A DNA stretch of 64,000 nt from Bog-756 sp963756515 (GCA_963756515.1 CAVWNV010000009.1:1-64000), one strand, 5' to 3'; shown: positions 50,842 through 61,391, numbered from the stretch's first letter. The notes: generated by a model from the letters alone, not told the origin. Numbers and translations: made by a program.

Positions 50842-53580
50842 ATGAGCGACGTCGATGCCATCCGTTCGATGGCAAGCGAACACGACCTCCAATTCGTTGA
50901 TCTCGACACCTACGGGGTGGACCCGGCCGCGCGTGAGATCCTGCCCGCCGACCTGGCCCGTCGCCACCATGTGGTGGCCATCAAGCGCAAGTTCGGTACC
51001 CCGGTCATCGCCACGGCTGATCCCGACGACCTGGCGGCTCAAGATGACGTCCGAGGTGCCATCGGGCGTGACTTCATCTCCGTGGTCGCATCAAAGGACC
51101 AGATCAGCCAGTACCTGGACCAGTTGTTGGGCCCGGCTGAGGACTCACGGGGCGATGAGACCGGATCAGATCCGACGTCACCCGGGGAGGGTTCCCCATC
51201 CTCGGTCACCGATTCCGACGTCACCGATTCCGACGTGGTCGAGCTGGCCACGGCGGCGTTGACAGCCGAAGACGGTCCCGTCGCCGATGGCGGTCCCGAT
51301 GGAGCCGAAGATGGATATCCGGAGGCTCCGGAGGATTCCCAGTTCAGCGACAGTGAAGGCGCCACAGGCCACGCCGGCGGGACTGCTCCGGAAGCGGATG
51401 GAGAACCCGGATCGGATACAGGAGCTGCTTCGGTCGATGCCACCGAAGCCATCGAATCGGCACCAGAGGCCGGAGACGACGTCGTGGGCACTTTTCCGCT
51501 CGGACTCGAAGATTCTTCGTTCGACCTGGCTGTTCACCATCCCGCCGCCTCGTTGGACGCGCCGCCGCCCCCGCCACCGCCGCCGCCGCCACCGCTTCCG
51601 CCCCTTGGCGACGACATTCCGACGCTGGAGCCGGCGACCAGCCTTCTTCCTGAGTTCGGATCGGACTCGACGCCGGGGTTCCCCCCACTCCCCAACAACG
51701 TCCTGGCGGCCACGGTCGAAGAGCTGGAGGAACTGGCTCGATCGGTGCAGGACGGCTCGGTGGCGCCGGACGCCGATTCCACCGCCTTGGCCGCCGACCT
51801 GGTGGCCGAGGCGGTGGCGACGTACCAGGAGCAGCAGGGCGAGCTCGAGCCTCCTGAGTCGCTGGAGTCGGAGGTCCCGTCCGAGACGTCCCTGTTCCCG
51901 CCGTTGGCAAAAGCCCTGGTCGAGGGCGATCGTGTCTCGCTCGACGACATGGAGTCGGTGCTCGAAGAGCATCTCCAGACCGGGCAGAGCGTCGCCCGCA
52001 TCCTGACAGCCCAGAATCTGGTGACCGAGGCTGACCTCATGTGGGGCATGGCCCAGGAGATGGGTCTGGAGTTCGTCGATCTCGACACCTACCCAATCGA
52101 TCTGGCCGAAGCCGGCATGATCCCTGAGGCAACGGCCCGCCACCACAACGTGATGGTCCTGGCCAGCGACGACGGAGTCCCAGTGGTGGCGGCATCCAAT
52201 CCCACCGACGTCTTCGCCATGGACGACCTGCGCACGATCATGGGGCGAAGCTTCAGGGTGGTGGTCGCGACCCGGACGCAGATCACCGCCTACATCGGGC
52301 GCGCTTTCAACAGTGGCACCGACGCCGCCGACATGGCCATGGAAGCGTCGCTGGGCCTCGACGGCCAGACCTCGGAAGGCGGCGTCGATGACATCCAGGC
52401 CGTCACCGAGGAAGCGCCCATCGTGCGGTACGTCAACCTGCTCATCCTGCAGGCGCTGAACGAACGGGCATCGGACATTCACATCGAGCCCACGGAGACC
52501 GACCTGCGTATCCGCTACCGGATCGACGGTGTGCTCCATGATGTATCGAAGGCCCCACGGACCATCGCCCCCGCGGTGACGACGCGTCTGAAGGTCATGG
52601 CCGACATGAACATCGCCGAGCATCGGGTCCCCCAGGACGGACGTATCTCGCTCAACGTCGGGAGTAAGGGCATCGACCTTCGCATGGCCACCCTTCCCAC
52701 CATCTACGGCGAGAAGGTGGTCATGCGGGTGCTCGACAAGTCGAGCGTCGTCCTGGGCTTCGCCGATCTGGGCTTCGACGAGCAGCTGTTGAACACCTAC
52801 GAGGGCCTCTACACCAAGCCCTACGGAACAATCCTGGTCACGGGCCCGACCGGGTCCGGCAAGTCCACCACCCTCTACACCACGCTGACGGCGCTCAACT
52901 CGCCCGAGAAGAACATCATCACCGTCGAGGATCCGGTCGAGCTGCCCCTCAAGGGAGTGAACCAGGTGCAGCTCAACATCAAGGCCGGCCTCAACTTCGC
53001 CTCGGCCCTGCGGGCCATTCTGCGTTCCGACCCGGACATCGTCCTGGTCGGGGAGATCCGAGACAAGGAGACCGCTGTCATCGCCATCGAGGCCGCGCTC
53101 ACCGGACACATGGTGCTGGCCACCCTGCACACCAACGACGCTGCTTCGACCCCCATGCGCCTGATCGAGATGGGCCTCGAGCCCTTTCTCGTCACATCCG
53201 CGGTCTCGGGCGTGATGGCCCAACGGCTGGCCCGTCGCCTCTGCGTCCACTGCAAGGAGCCCTACGAGCCCACCGAATCCGAGATCATGGCGGCCGGCTG
53301 GTCCCTGGCCGAGGTCGAGGAACTGGGGGGAATCTCCAAGGTGTACCGGGCGGTCGGATGTTCTGCCTGCTCAAACACCGGATATCGCGGACGTAAAGCT
53401 TTGGCCGAACTTTTGCCGATGAGTGAAGAGATCGAGAAAATCATCATTGAAGGAGGATCGGTGGACGAAATCCATAGAGTCGCAGTGGCCCAGGGTATGA
53501 GGACCCTTCGCCAGAGTGGCCTCAGCAAGGCCATGGAGGGTGAGACGACCCTCGAAGAAGTGTTGCGGGTGGTCGCATGA
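50842..53580 (+). CDS. pilB: PilB/GspE assembly ATPase with duplicated MshEN-like region and proline linker
   Basis: A 912-residue pilus extension ATPase. LQFVDLDTYGVDPAAREILP near residue 14 and LEFVDLDTYPIDLAEAGMIP near 412 are two copies of the MshEN C-subdomain, a fold that in other PilB proteins binds cyclic di-GMP. They are separated by an acidic, disordered stretch and a run of about 11 Pro near residue 240. The motor domain has ASDIHIEP, Walker A GPTGSGKSTT at 668, Walker B DPDIVLVGEIRDKET near 731 and four zinc Cys (CVHC, CSAC). The ribosome site GGAGG is only one base from ATG 50842, so the start is slightly uncertain. Confidence 0.92.
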   Translation: MSDVDAIRSMASEHDLQFVDLDTYGVDPAAREILPADLARRHHVVAIKRKFGTPVIATADPDDLAAQDDVRGAIGRDFISVVASKDQISQYLDQLLGPAEDSRGDETGSDPTSPGEGSPSSVTDSDVTDSDVVELATAALTAEDGPVADGGPDGAEDGYPEAPEDSQFSDSEGATGHAGGTAPEADGEPGSDTGAASVDATEAIESAPEAGDDVVGTFPLGLEDSSFDLAVHHPAASLDAPPPPPPPPPPPLPPLGDDIPTLEPATSLLPEFGSDSTPGFPPLPNNVLAATVEELEELARSVQDGSVAPDADSTALAADLVAEAVATYQEQQGELEPPESLESEVPSETSLFPPLAKALVEGDRVSLDDMESVLEEHLQTGQSVARILTAQNLVTEADLMWGMAQEMGLEFVDLDTYPIDLAEAGMIPEATARHHNVMVLASDDGVPVVAASNPTDVFAMDDLRTIMGRSFRVVVATRTQITAYIGRAFNSGTDAADMAMEASLGLDGQTSEGGVDDIQAVTEEAPIVRYVNLLILQALNERASDIHIEPTETDLRIRYRIDGVLHDVSKAPRTIAPAVTTRLKVMADMNIAEHRVPQDGRISLNVGSKGIDLRMATLPTIYGEKVVMRVLDKSSVVLGFADLGFDEQLLNTYEGLYTKPYGTILVTGPTGSGKSTTLYTTLTALNSPEKNIITVEDPVELPLKGVNQVQLNIKAGLNFASALRAILRSDPDIVLVGEIRDKETAVIAIEAALTGHMVLATLHTNDAASTPMRLIEMGLEPFLVTSAVSGVMAQRLARRLCVHCKEPYEPTESEIMAAGWSLAEVEELGGISKVYRAVGCSACSNTGYRGRKALAELLPMSEEIEKIIIEGGSVDEIHRVAVAQGMRTLRQSGLSKAMEGETTLEEVLRVVA

Positions 53581-55256
53581 GCCCGGTGACGGCAGCATCG
53601 CGCGCCGAATGGTCGAGCCGACTGGCCGACGCCCTGATCCAGGGTGGCTACGAGACCGAGTCCAACCTCCGGCCCCTACTGGCCGAGTCGCGGGCTACCG
53701 GTCAGAGCCTGGCCGCACTCCTCATCGGCAGGAAGTTGGCCCTCCCCGGCGTCGTGGTCGGTGCGTTGGCTCACATGGCTCAACTGCCCGCCATCGACCT
53801 GTCGGTCATGACACCGAGTCCCCAGGCCACCGCGGCCATGCCGGATGCCGTGGCCCAGCAGTTCGAGGCCGTCGGCCTCCAATTCGACGGCAACGTCCTG
53901 GCTGTGGCGTTCTCGGAGCCTCCGTCCAAAGAGGACCTCGAAACACTGGCGGCCAAGGTCGGCTATCGCATCAATCCCGCCTTGGCAGATCCATTGGTCA
54001 TCGCCCAGATGTTGGGATCCGACACCAGCGCACCGATCCCCCCGCCCCCGGGCCCGCCGACCACTTCACCCCTGATCGACCCACCCGGACCGGCCGTGTC
54101 ATCGAACGGATCGGAAGCACCGTCGACTGGCCCAAACGTCGAGCGGTTGCTCGAGCAGGGCATTCCCGCCGCAGCCGGCAACGGGTCCATGCCCCTGCAC
54201 ATCGATGACCTGCTGCGTTATGCCGTGGCCGTCGGGGCCTCGGACCTCCACCTCACGGCCGCCCAACCCGGTGCCATCCGACTCCACGGTGCTATTCGTC
54301 CCATCGAAGGATGCCCGGTCCTCGACAACGAGACCATTCGGGACATGGTGTTCGGCATCCTGCCCGCCAGCCAGCGGGAACGGTTCGAGGAGGAACACGA
54401 ACTCGACACCTCGCACTCGATCTCAGGTGTGGGCCGGTTCCGTGTCAACGTCTCGCTGCAGCGCGGGACGGTGGCGGCCGCACTCCGGCCCATCCCTCAC
54501 GAGATGCCGGAATTCGACACCTTGGGAATACCGGATTCGGTCAAGGCCTTCACCGACCTTCGGCGCGGACTGGTGCTCGTCACCGGTCCCACCGGCTCGG
54601 GGAAGTCGACCACGCTGGCGTCGCTCATCGACATCATCAACCGGACCAAGCCACTCCACATCGTGACCGTCGAGGATCCGATCGAGTTCCTCCACGACCA
54701 CAAGCGCTCGATCATCACCCAGCGGGAGATCGGTGAGGACACCAACTCCTTCTCCGAGGCGCTCCGTCGGGTTCTCCGCCAGGACCCCGACGTCATCCTG
54801 GTCGGCGAGCTGCGGGACCTCGAGACCATCTCGACGGCATTGACGGCCGCAGAGACCGGTCACCTGGTCTTCGCCACCCTGCACACCCAGGATGCCCCCC
54901 AGACCATCGACCGTGTGATCGACGTGTTCCCGACCAACCAACAGGAACAGATCCGGGTGATGTTGGCCGGCACTCTCGAGGGCATTGTCACCCAACAGCT
55001 GATCGTGAACGCAGACGGGACCGGCCGTGTGCCGTGCTCGGAGGTACTGGTGTGCACGTCGGCGATTCGTAACCTGATCCGGCAGTCGAAGTCCCATCAG
55101 ATCTACTCCCTTATGCAGGTGGGTGGATCCTTCGGGATGCAGACCATGGACCAGGGACTGGCTCAGTTGGTGAAGGACGGTGTCATCTCCGAAGGCATCG
55201 CTTACGACCGCTCCTCCAACGAGGAAGACCTGCGAAACCACCTGAGCACAATATGA
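53577..55256 (+). CDS. pilT: PilT family ATPase with N-terminal MshEN-like domain (PilT2)
   Basis: A 559-residue paralogue of PilT1. Residues 1-150 form an extra MshEN-type domain (LADALIQGGYETESNLRPLLAESRATGQSLAALLI, then LPAIDLSVMTPSPQATAAMPD), followed by a Pro-rich linker and a complete PilT core: ASDLHLTAAQPGAIRLHGA, Walker A GPTGSGKSTT at residue 337, DPDVILVGELRDLET and the retraction motif TSAIRNLIRQSKSHQI. The start overlaps the pilB stop (ATGA). The N-terminal domain suggests direct nucleotide second-messenger control, unusual for a retraction motor. Confidence 0.92.
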   Translation: MSPVTAASRAEWSSRLADALIQGGYETESNLRPLLAESRATGQSLAALLIGRKLALPGVVVGALAHMAQLPAIDLSVMTPSPQATAAMPDAVAQQFEAVGLQFDGNVLAVAFSEPPSKEDLETLAAKVGYRINPALADPLVIAQMLGSDTSAPIPPPPGPPTTSPLIDPPGPAVSSNGSEAPSTGPNVERLLEQGIPAAAGNGSMPLHIDDLLRYAVAVGASDLHLTAAQPGAIRLHGAIRPIEGCPVLDNETIRDMVFGILPASQRERFEEEHELDTSHSISGVGRFRVNVSLQRGTVAAALRPIPHEMPEFDTLGIPDSVKAFTDLRRGLVLVTGPTGSGKSTTLASLIDIINRTKPLHIVTVEDPIEFLHDHKRSIITQREIGEDTNSFSEALRRVLRQDPDVILVGELRDLETISTALTAAETGHLVFATLHTQDAPQTIDRVIDVFPTNQQEQIRVMLAGTLEGIVTQQLIVNADGTGRVPCSEVLVCTSAIRNLIRQSKSHQIYSLMQVGGSFGMQTMDQGLAQLVKDGVISEGIAYDRSSNEEDLRNHLSTI

Positions 55257-55290
55257 CGACCTGTCCGATCAAACGACAAAGCGGGGCATC

Positions 55291-56526
55291 GTGGCACTGA
55301 CATTCGATTACAAGGTCAGAGACCGATCGGGCGGCCTGGTTGAGGGCCAGCTCGAGGGCGACAGCATGGCACTGGTCGTTCGACGGCTGCGCGAGATGGG
55401 CTACATGCCCATCTCGGTTACCCCGAGGTCCAACGTCAATCTCAAGACAGAGATCAAGATCCCTGGTATCTCCGACCGGGTCAAGCTGCGCGAGGTCGCG
55501 GTGATGACGCGGCAGCTGTCGACCATGGTCGACTCGGGACTCTCGGTGGTGCGATCCTTGAGCATCCTGGCCGCGCAGGCCGAGAACAAGGAACTGGCCC
55601 GGGTGCTCAATGAGGTCCGCCTGGACCTCGAGCACGGCTCGTCTCTCTCCGTGGCCTGTACGAAGCATCCCCGTGTGTTCTCGCATCTCTTCTGCACCCT
55701 CGTGCAGGCCGGCGAGATCGGCGGAAATCTCGATGAGGTACTGGGTAGTTTGGCCAACACCATCGAGAAGCAGGCCCAACTCAACCGGACGATCCGCTCG
55801 GCCATGACCTATCCGGCCGTGGTCTTCTCGGTCATGCTGGTCATCTTCACGGCCATGATCGTGTTCATCGTGCCCGTGTTCAAGAACCTTTTCAGTTCAC
55901 TGGGCGGCAAGCTGCCGTTCCCGACGTTGGTTCTCATCAAGATTTCCGAAGTCTTCACCAGTGTGTGGATACTGCTGGTGATCGCGGTGATCGTCGGAAG
56001 CATCATCGGGATCCGCAAGTGGATCGCCACCGACGAGGGGCGTCGCAAGTGGGACAAGTTGTTGCTCAAGCCTCCTGTGTTCGGGAACCTCTTCCACAAG
56101 GTGGCCCTGGCCCGCATGACGGGCTCTTTGGCTTCTCTCATCAGCTCGGGAGTTCCGATTCTCGAGTCCTTGGATATCTGCGCCGACGTGTCCGGAAACC
56201 GGACGATCGGTGATGTGCTGCTCGAGGCGAAGAACGGTGTTCGTGAGGGGCGACCCTTGGCCGATCCCCTGCGTGAGCACGAGGACGTCATTCCCACGCT
56301 GGTGGTCCAGATGATCGAAGTCGGTGAGCAGACCGGTGCTTTGGACCAGATGCTGCGGAAGGTGGGCGAGTTCTACGACCAGGAGGTCGAGGCGACGGTG
56401 AACAACCTCACGGCGCTGCTCGAGCCCCTCCTCACCGTGGTCATGGGCGTGATGGTCGGCGCCATGGTCATCTGCCTGTATCTGCCGATGTTCGACTACA
56501 TCAAGCTGGTGCCCAACTCCGGCTGA
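55291..56526 (+). CDS. pilC: PilC type IV pilus platform protein
   Basis: A 411-residue inner-membrane platform protein. Two GspF domains are visible: VAVMTRQLSTMVDSGLSVVRSL...CTLVQAGEIGGNLDEVL and KVALARMTGSLASLISSGVPILESL...VVQMIEVGEQTGALDQML, each followed by a membrane-spanning region (AVVFSVMLVIFTAMIVFIVPVF; LLTVVMGVMVGAMVICLYLPMF) with another near residue 225. GTG 55291 precedes the family start LTFDYKVRDRSGG. It connects pilin insertion to the PilB/PilT motors and lies 34 bp downstream of pilT2. Confidence 0.95.
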   Translation: MALTFDYKVRDRSGGLVEGQLEGDSMALVVRRLREMGYMPISVTPRSNVNLKTEIKIPGISDRVKLREVAVMTRQLSTMVDSGLSVVRSLSILAAQAENKELARVLNEVRLDLEHGSSLSVACTKHPRVFSHLFCTLVQAGEIGGNLDEVLGSLANTIEKQAQLNRTIRSAMTYPAVVFSVMLVIFTAMIVFIVPVFKNLFSSLGGKLPFPTLVLIKISEVFTSVWILLVIAVIVGSIIGIRKWIATDEGRRKWDKLLLKPPVFGNLFHKVALARMTGSLASLISSGVPILESLDICADVSGNRTIGDVLLEAKNGVREGRPLADPLREHEDVIPTLVVQMIEVGEQTGALDQMLRKVGEFYDQEVEATVNNLTALLEPLLTVVMGVMVGAMVICLYLPMFDYIKLVPNSG

Positions 56527-56727
56527 GTGTGCCGATATTCCGATCCGGTCGGGTCAGTAGCGAAGCATGGTGCGGGAGCTCCTTCGAGTGCGACGACGTG
56601 GCTGTTCTTTCTGGTGGCCCGACTATGTCCCGTGGTCAACGGTCAATTCCAGCCGCCGGGCCCCGGACGATCCAGTACTCAGCTGACTCCAAGGTGTATT
56701 CAAGCTCAGATCAAGGGTGTGACCTGG

Positions 56728-57498
56728 ATGTTCTCTCTAAAGACACCGGATGATGCTGCCGATGAACAACGCATGATTGATACCAATGAGGAGTCCCGAC
56801 CCCCGACGGGTCGGCGTTTCGCCCAACGGCGGCTGGGGGAAACGCTCAACTCGTCGATTGCCATTCGACCGACGCAGGACGTCGCGGCGACCACCCGCAC
56901 GTTGAAGGAGAAGAAGGGCTTCGGACTCGAATCGAGTGCTGACGCCGGCTTCACCCTCATCGAACTTATGGTGGTGCTGTTGATCCTGGCCATCCTGCTC
57001 GCTATCGCCATCCCGACCTTCCTGGGTGTGACGAAGTCGGCAAATGACCGGGCTGCGCAGTCCAACCTGAACACGGCCCTGGTGAACGCCAAGGCATCGT
57101 TCCAGCAGAACTCTCAGTCGTACCTGACGTCGACTGCACTGACCAGTCAGCTGTCGACTGCAGAGCCGAGCCTGTCGTTCGTGACCGGTGCTTCCACCGG
57201 ACAGAGCGTCATCAGCGTGGCGACGTCTACGGACGGCTATGGCGTCATCCTGGCTGCTCAGGCCAAGGGGACCCAGAACTGCTGGTACCTCGTGGACAAC
57301 ACGCAGGCCGAGACGGCATCGGCGCCGTGGAACGCCACCGGTCCTGTGCCGCAGTTCACCGGAGCCGGCACCTGGTACGGCGAGGTCAAGAACACCGGAA
57401 CGCCGCCCACGTGCACCGCGTCCAGTGCCCCCAAGACTGCAGCCACCACGCCTGGTGTCGTCCTGTTCCAGTCCTCGGGGGGCTTCCCGAACCTGTAG
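56728..57498 (+). CDS. pilA: Type IV prepilin with long leader (PilA1)
   Basis: A major-pilin-like protein of 256 residues. A very long leader of 74 residues ends in DAG, then the mature part begins FTLIELMVVLLILAILLAIAI with Glu5, the class III signature. The 182-residue mature part has two Cys (NCWYLVD, PTCTAS) for a C-terminal disulfide loop. ATG 56728 gives MFSL, like the MFSS of PilA2; ATG 56773 or a TTG near 56905 would shorten the leader, and the ribosome site is weak. The mature part is almost identical to PilA2. Confidence 0.85.
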   Translation: MFSLKTPDDAADEQRMIDTNEESRPPTGRRFAQRRLGETLNSSIAIRPTQDVAATTRTLKEKKGFGLESSADAGFTLIELMVVLLILAILLAIAIPTFLGVTKSANDRAAQSNLNTALVNAKASFQQNSQSYLTSTALTSQLSTAEPSLSFVTGASTGQSVISVATSTDGYGVILAAQAKGTQNCWYLVDNTQAETASAPWNATGPVPQFTGAGTWYGEVKNTGTPPTCTASSAPKTAATTPGVVLFQSSGGFPNL

Positions 57499-57551
57499 CT
57501 GGATGGAGACCGGACCGGTGCCGCGCCGGAATGGAGGAATAGCTCCGGCAG

Positions 57552-57583
57552 AGTGACCCGACCCAGCTGAGGGTCGGGTCACT
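57552..57583 (+). terminator. Perfect 13-bp hairpin after pilA1
   Basis: AGTGACCCGACCC and GGGTCGGGTCACT pair over 13 bp with the loop AGCTGA. No T-run follows, as usual for actinobacterial intrinsic terminators. It separates pilA1 from the pilA2 promoter. Confidence 0.7.
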
Positions 57584-57623
57584 GCTGTGTCGGACGCCAC
57601 GTCACGGTACCCGGCCCACCCGG

Positions 57624-57673
57624 CAAAATCTCTAAAAATCCGCTAAAGGAACGTTCTCGGCCCGTCGATATCT
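57624..57673 (+). promoter_or_regulatory. Probable pilA2 promoter
   Basis: An AT-rich patch (AAAATCTCTAAAAATCCGCT, from 57624) resembles an UP element; a -10-like TATCTT lies at 57668-57673. A leader of about 58 bases with the strong GAGGAGG site would result, fitting high expression of a major pilin. Confidence 0.35.
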
Positions 57674-57737
57674 TCAGCGGATCCCAATCCCGGGTATCCG
57701 AATATTGATGCGTCAATGACTTACGAGGAGGCAGTAC

Positions 57738-58358
57738 ATGTTTTCATCCGCAATCGAGCGCCTGAACAACAGGCATGACGCTGTGGGCGACGCCGGAACA
57801 GACGCCGGCTTCACCCTCATCGAACTTATGGTGGTGCTGTTGATCCTGGCCATCCTGCTCGCTATCGCCATCCCGACCTTCCTGGGTGTGACGAAGTCGG
57901 CAAATGACCGGGCTGCGCAGTCCAACCTGAACACGGCCCTGGTGAACGCCAAGGCATCGTTCCAGCAGAACTCTCAGTCGTACCTGACGTCGACTGCACT
58001 GACCAGTCAGCTGTCGACTGCAGAGCCGAGCCTGTCGTTCGTGACCGGTGCTTCCACCGGACAGAGCGTCATCAGCGTGGCGACGTCTACGGACGGCTAT
58101 GGCGTCATCCTGGCTGCTCAGGCCAAGGGGACCCAGAACTGCTGGTACCTCGTGGACAACACGCAGGCCGAGACGGCATCGGCGCCGTGGAACGCCACCG
58201 GTCCTGTGCCGCAGTTCACCGGAGCCGGCACCTGGTACGGCGAGGTCAAGAACACCGGAACGCCGCCCACGTGCACCGCGTCCAGTGCTCCCAATACTGC
58301 AGCCACCACGCCTGGTGTCGTCCTGTTCCAGTCCTCGGGTGGCTTCCCGAACCTGTAG
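57738..58358 (+). CDS. pilA: Type IV prepilin with short leader (PilA2)
   Basis: A 206-residue prepilin. A 24-residue leader MFSSAIERLNNRHDAVGDAG-TDAG precedes the mature FTLIELMVVLLILAILLAIAI. The mature protein differs from PilA1 only by Asn for Lys near the C-terminus (SAPNTAATTPG). GAGGAGG lies 8 bases before ATG 57738, much stronger than for pilA1, and the gene has its own promoter region and a very strong terminator. This suggests PilA2 is the main fibre subunit. Processing would need an active prepilin peptidase, which the homologue at 49.6 kb may not be. Confidence 0.93.
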   Translation: MFSSAIERLNNRHDAVGDAGTDAGFTLIELMVVLLILAILLAIAIPTFLGVTKSANDRAAQSNLNTALVNAKASFQQNSQSYLTSTALTSQLSTAEPSLSFVTGASTGQSVISVATSTDGYGVILAAQAKGTQNCWYLVDNTQAETASAPWNATGPVPQFTGAGTWYGEVKNTGTPPTCTASSAPNTAATTPGVVLFQSSGGFPNL

Positions 58359-58426
58359 GAACGGAACATAGTTGGTAGCTGTGCGGGCCGGTGGTCGATC
58401 CACCTCCCATACAGTAGGTAACAAGT

Positions 58427-58460
58427 GACCGTGCCCCCCTCATGCGAGGGGGGCACGGTC
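58427..58460 (+). terminator. Strong 15-bp terminator hairpin after pilA2
   Basis: GACCGTGCCCCCCTC and GAGGGGGGCACGGTC form a perfect 15-bp stem with the loop ATGC, the most stable hairpin in the window. It marks the end of the pilus transcription block. Confidence 0.85.
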
Positions 58461-58527
58461 GCGCTAATTGGGCGAATGTGGGTCTTTCACCCTCAAGACC
58501 ACGACTGAATATCACGATGCTAGAAGT

Positions 58528-59979
58528 GTGACGACTGCCCCATCAACGCGAGCCGGTCTTGGTGGCCTCGATGCGCCGTCGTCGACAACCGTGGCTGTTG
58601 ACCAATGGACACCTTCATCGCTTCTCCGGATATCCGAACGCAAGTGGCCGGTGCTCGTGGCTGCTGTATTCCTGGCTGTCGGCATGGCGTATATGTTGGG
58701 TTGGGCGCCGATCGTGGAGCACCGAACCGGTTGGGTTACCGGCGGTGACTTGTGGGGGATCTGGCGTGGCGCTCATTATGTCGGCTGGGGGTTCCTCGGC
58801 GGCGTGTATGACCCCTCGACTGGTGTGATCGCGTTTCCCGGAATGGAGGTGATTCTGGCGCCCCTGGCCATGGCCAGCGGCGCCCTTCATCTAACCGAGT
58901 CCTTTCCGCCCTTCTGGACGAGCCATCCGACGGCGGCGCTGATCTTGCAACCGATCGAACTCGTGCTGGCATCAACGGTGATCTTCGCGGCCGATGCCAT
59001 GGCTCGGCGTTTGAACGTTGCTCAGCGACGCCGAATCTGGCTCTGCGTCGTGGTGGCGGTGGTCACTTGGCCTACGGCTGCTCTCTGGGGTCACGCGGAG
59101 GATTGCTTGGCCGTAACCCTTGCCATCTACGCAATGATTGCCGCTCTGAACGGTCGGTGGAAGGCCTGTGGGTGGTTGTTCGGTTTTGCCATCGCGCTCC
59201 AACCACTGGCCGCCCTGGTGGTCCCGCTCTTTGTCGGGGCCTCTCCGGGCGGGCAGCGCGTCCTCCTTTTGCTTCGTTCATCGGTGATTTCGGTTGCGTT
59301 GGTGGCGGTGGCATTTGCCAGCGATGCATCGGATACGTTCCGGGCCCTGGTGAAGCAACCCACTCCGCCGGCCGTCAATCATGCGACCCCGTGGGCGTCA
59401 TTAACCCCACGAATCCCTGTACAGCTTCCCAGCAAGCTGAACAACACATCGGTGAGATTCCACAATGGTCATTGGATCGAGCACTCCGTCCACCCTTCGG
59501 CCCAGGCGCTGGTGCTGGTTTCCGGCGGCGCTGGCCGATCGATCGACGTGGTCCTCGCCCTGTTGATCGGTTTCTTTGTCTGGCGACGGCCTCAGTCCTC
59601 CGAGCGATTGATCTGGTTGGCTGCGCTGGTACTGGCATCTCGATGCTTCTTCGAGGCCGTCATGACCCCTTATTATCTTGCCGCTCCGCTGGTGCTCGCC
59701 CTGGTGCTGGCGTCGCGCCAGGAGGGCAAACGATTCGGTGCCGCTGTAGTCATCGCCCTTGAGCTCCTGGTGTTCTCGTACTTCCATTTGAATCCGTGGG
59801 CGTGGTGGCTTCCTGTCGTGGCCGGCTTGGGTGTGATTCTGGCCCTTGGTTACCCGGGCCATGAGTACACCGAATGCACCGATCCCGAAATCTCTGACGT
59901 GATGGGCATCGACGCTGGTGATCAGGCCGCAGACGATCTCGTCGACGTTCCCCCGGAACGCCAACCGGCGCTGCTCTGA
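58528..59979 (+). CDS. Multi-pass membrane protein, GT-C/DUF2029-like
   Basis: A 483-residue protein with about ten membrane helices (VLVAAVFLAVGMAYMLGW, LCVVVAVVTWPTAALWG, LVVPLFV, LALLIGFFVW and others) and a C-terminal acidic tail. An early extracytoplasmic loop with GGDLWGIWRGAHYVGWGFLGGVYDP and a later WGHAEDCLAVTLAIYA recall polyprenyl-phosphate-dependent mannosyltransferases of the GT87/DUF2029 group, which have acidic catalytic residues in such loops. This is a fold-level guess. GTG 58528 is preferred over TTG 58468. The gene is less GC-rich than its neighbours. Pilin glycosylation is a possible but unproven role given its location. Confidence 0.65.
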   Translation: MTTAPSTRAGLGGLDAPSSTTVAVDQWTPSSLLRISERKWPVLVAAVFLAVGMAYMLGWAPIVEHRTGWVTGGDLWGIWRGAHYVGWGFLGGVYDPSTGVIAFPGMEVILAPLAMASGALHLTESFPPFWTSHPTAALILQPIELVLASTVIFAADAMARRLNVAQRRRIWLCVVVAVVTWPTAALWGHAEDCLAVTLAIYAMIAALNGRWKACGWLFGFAIALQPLAALVVPLFVGASPGGQRVLLLLRSSVISVALVAVAFASDASDTFRALVKQPTPPAVNHATPWASLTPRIPVQLPSKLNNTSVRFHNGHWIEHSVHPSAQALVLVSGGAGRSIDVVLALLIGFFVWRRPQSSERLIWLAALVLASRCFFEAVMTPYYLAAPLVLALVLASRQEGKRFGAAVVIALELLVFSYFHLNPWAWWLPVVAGLGVILALGYPGHEYTECTDPEISDVMGIDAGDQAADDLVDVPPERQPALL

Positions 59980-60014
59980 CTGAGTCGTGCTGACGGCGAC
60001 CGTCGAGCGCGGAC

Positions 60015-61391
<1,377 letters not shown>

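Noticed and set aside
51545..51600. Poly-proline run in pilB as a possible sequence error
   Set aside because: The frame is open on both sides and the flanking halves both match MshEN-like sequence, so the linker reads as genuine.
56941..58358. Pilin repeat as an insertion sequence or transposon
   Set aside because: The repeated unit is the mature pilin coding region only; there is no transposase, inverted terminal repeat or target duplication.
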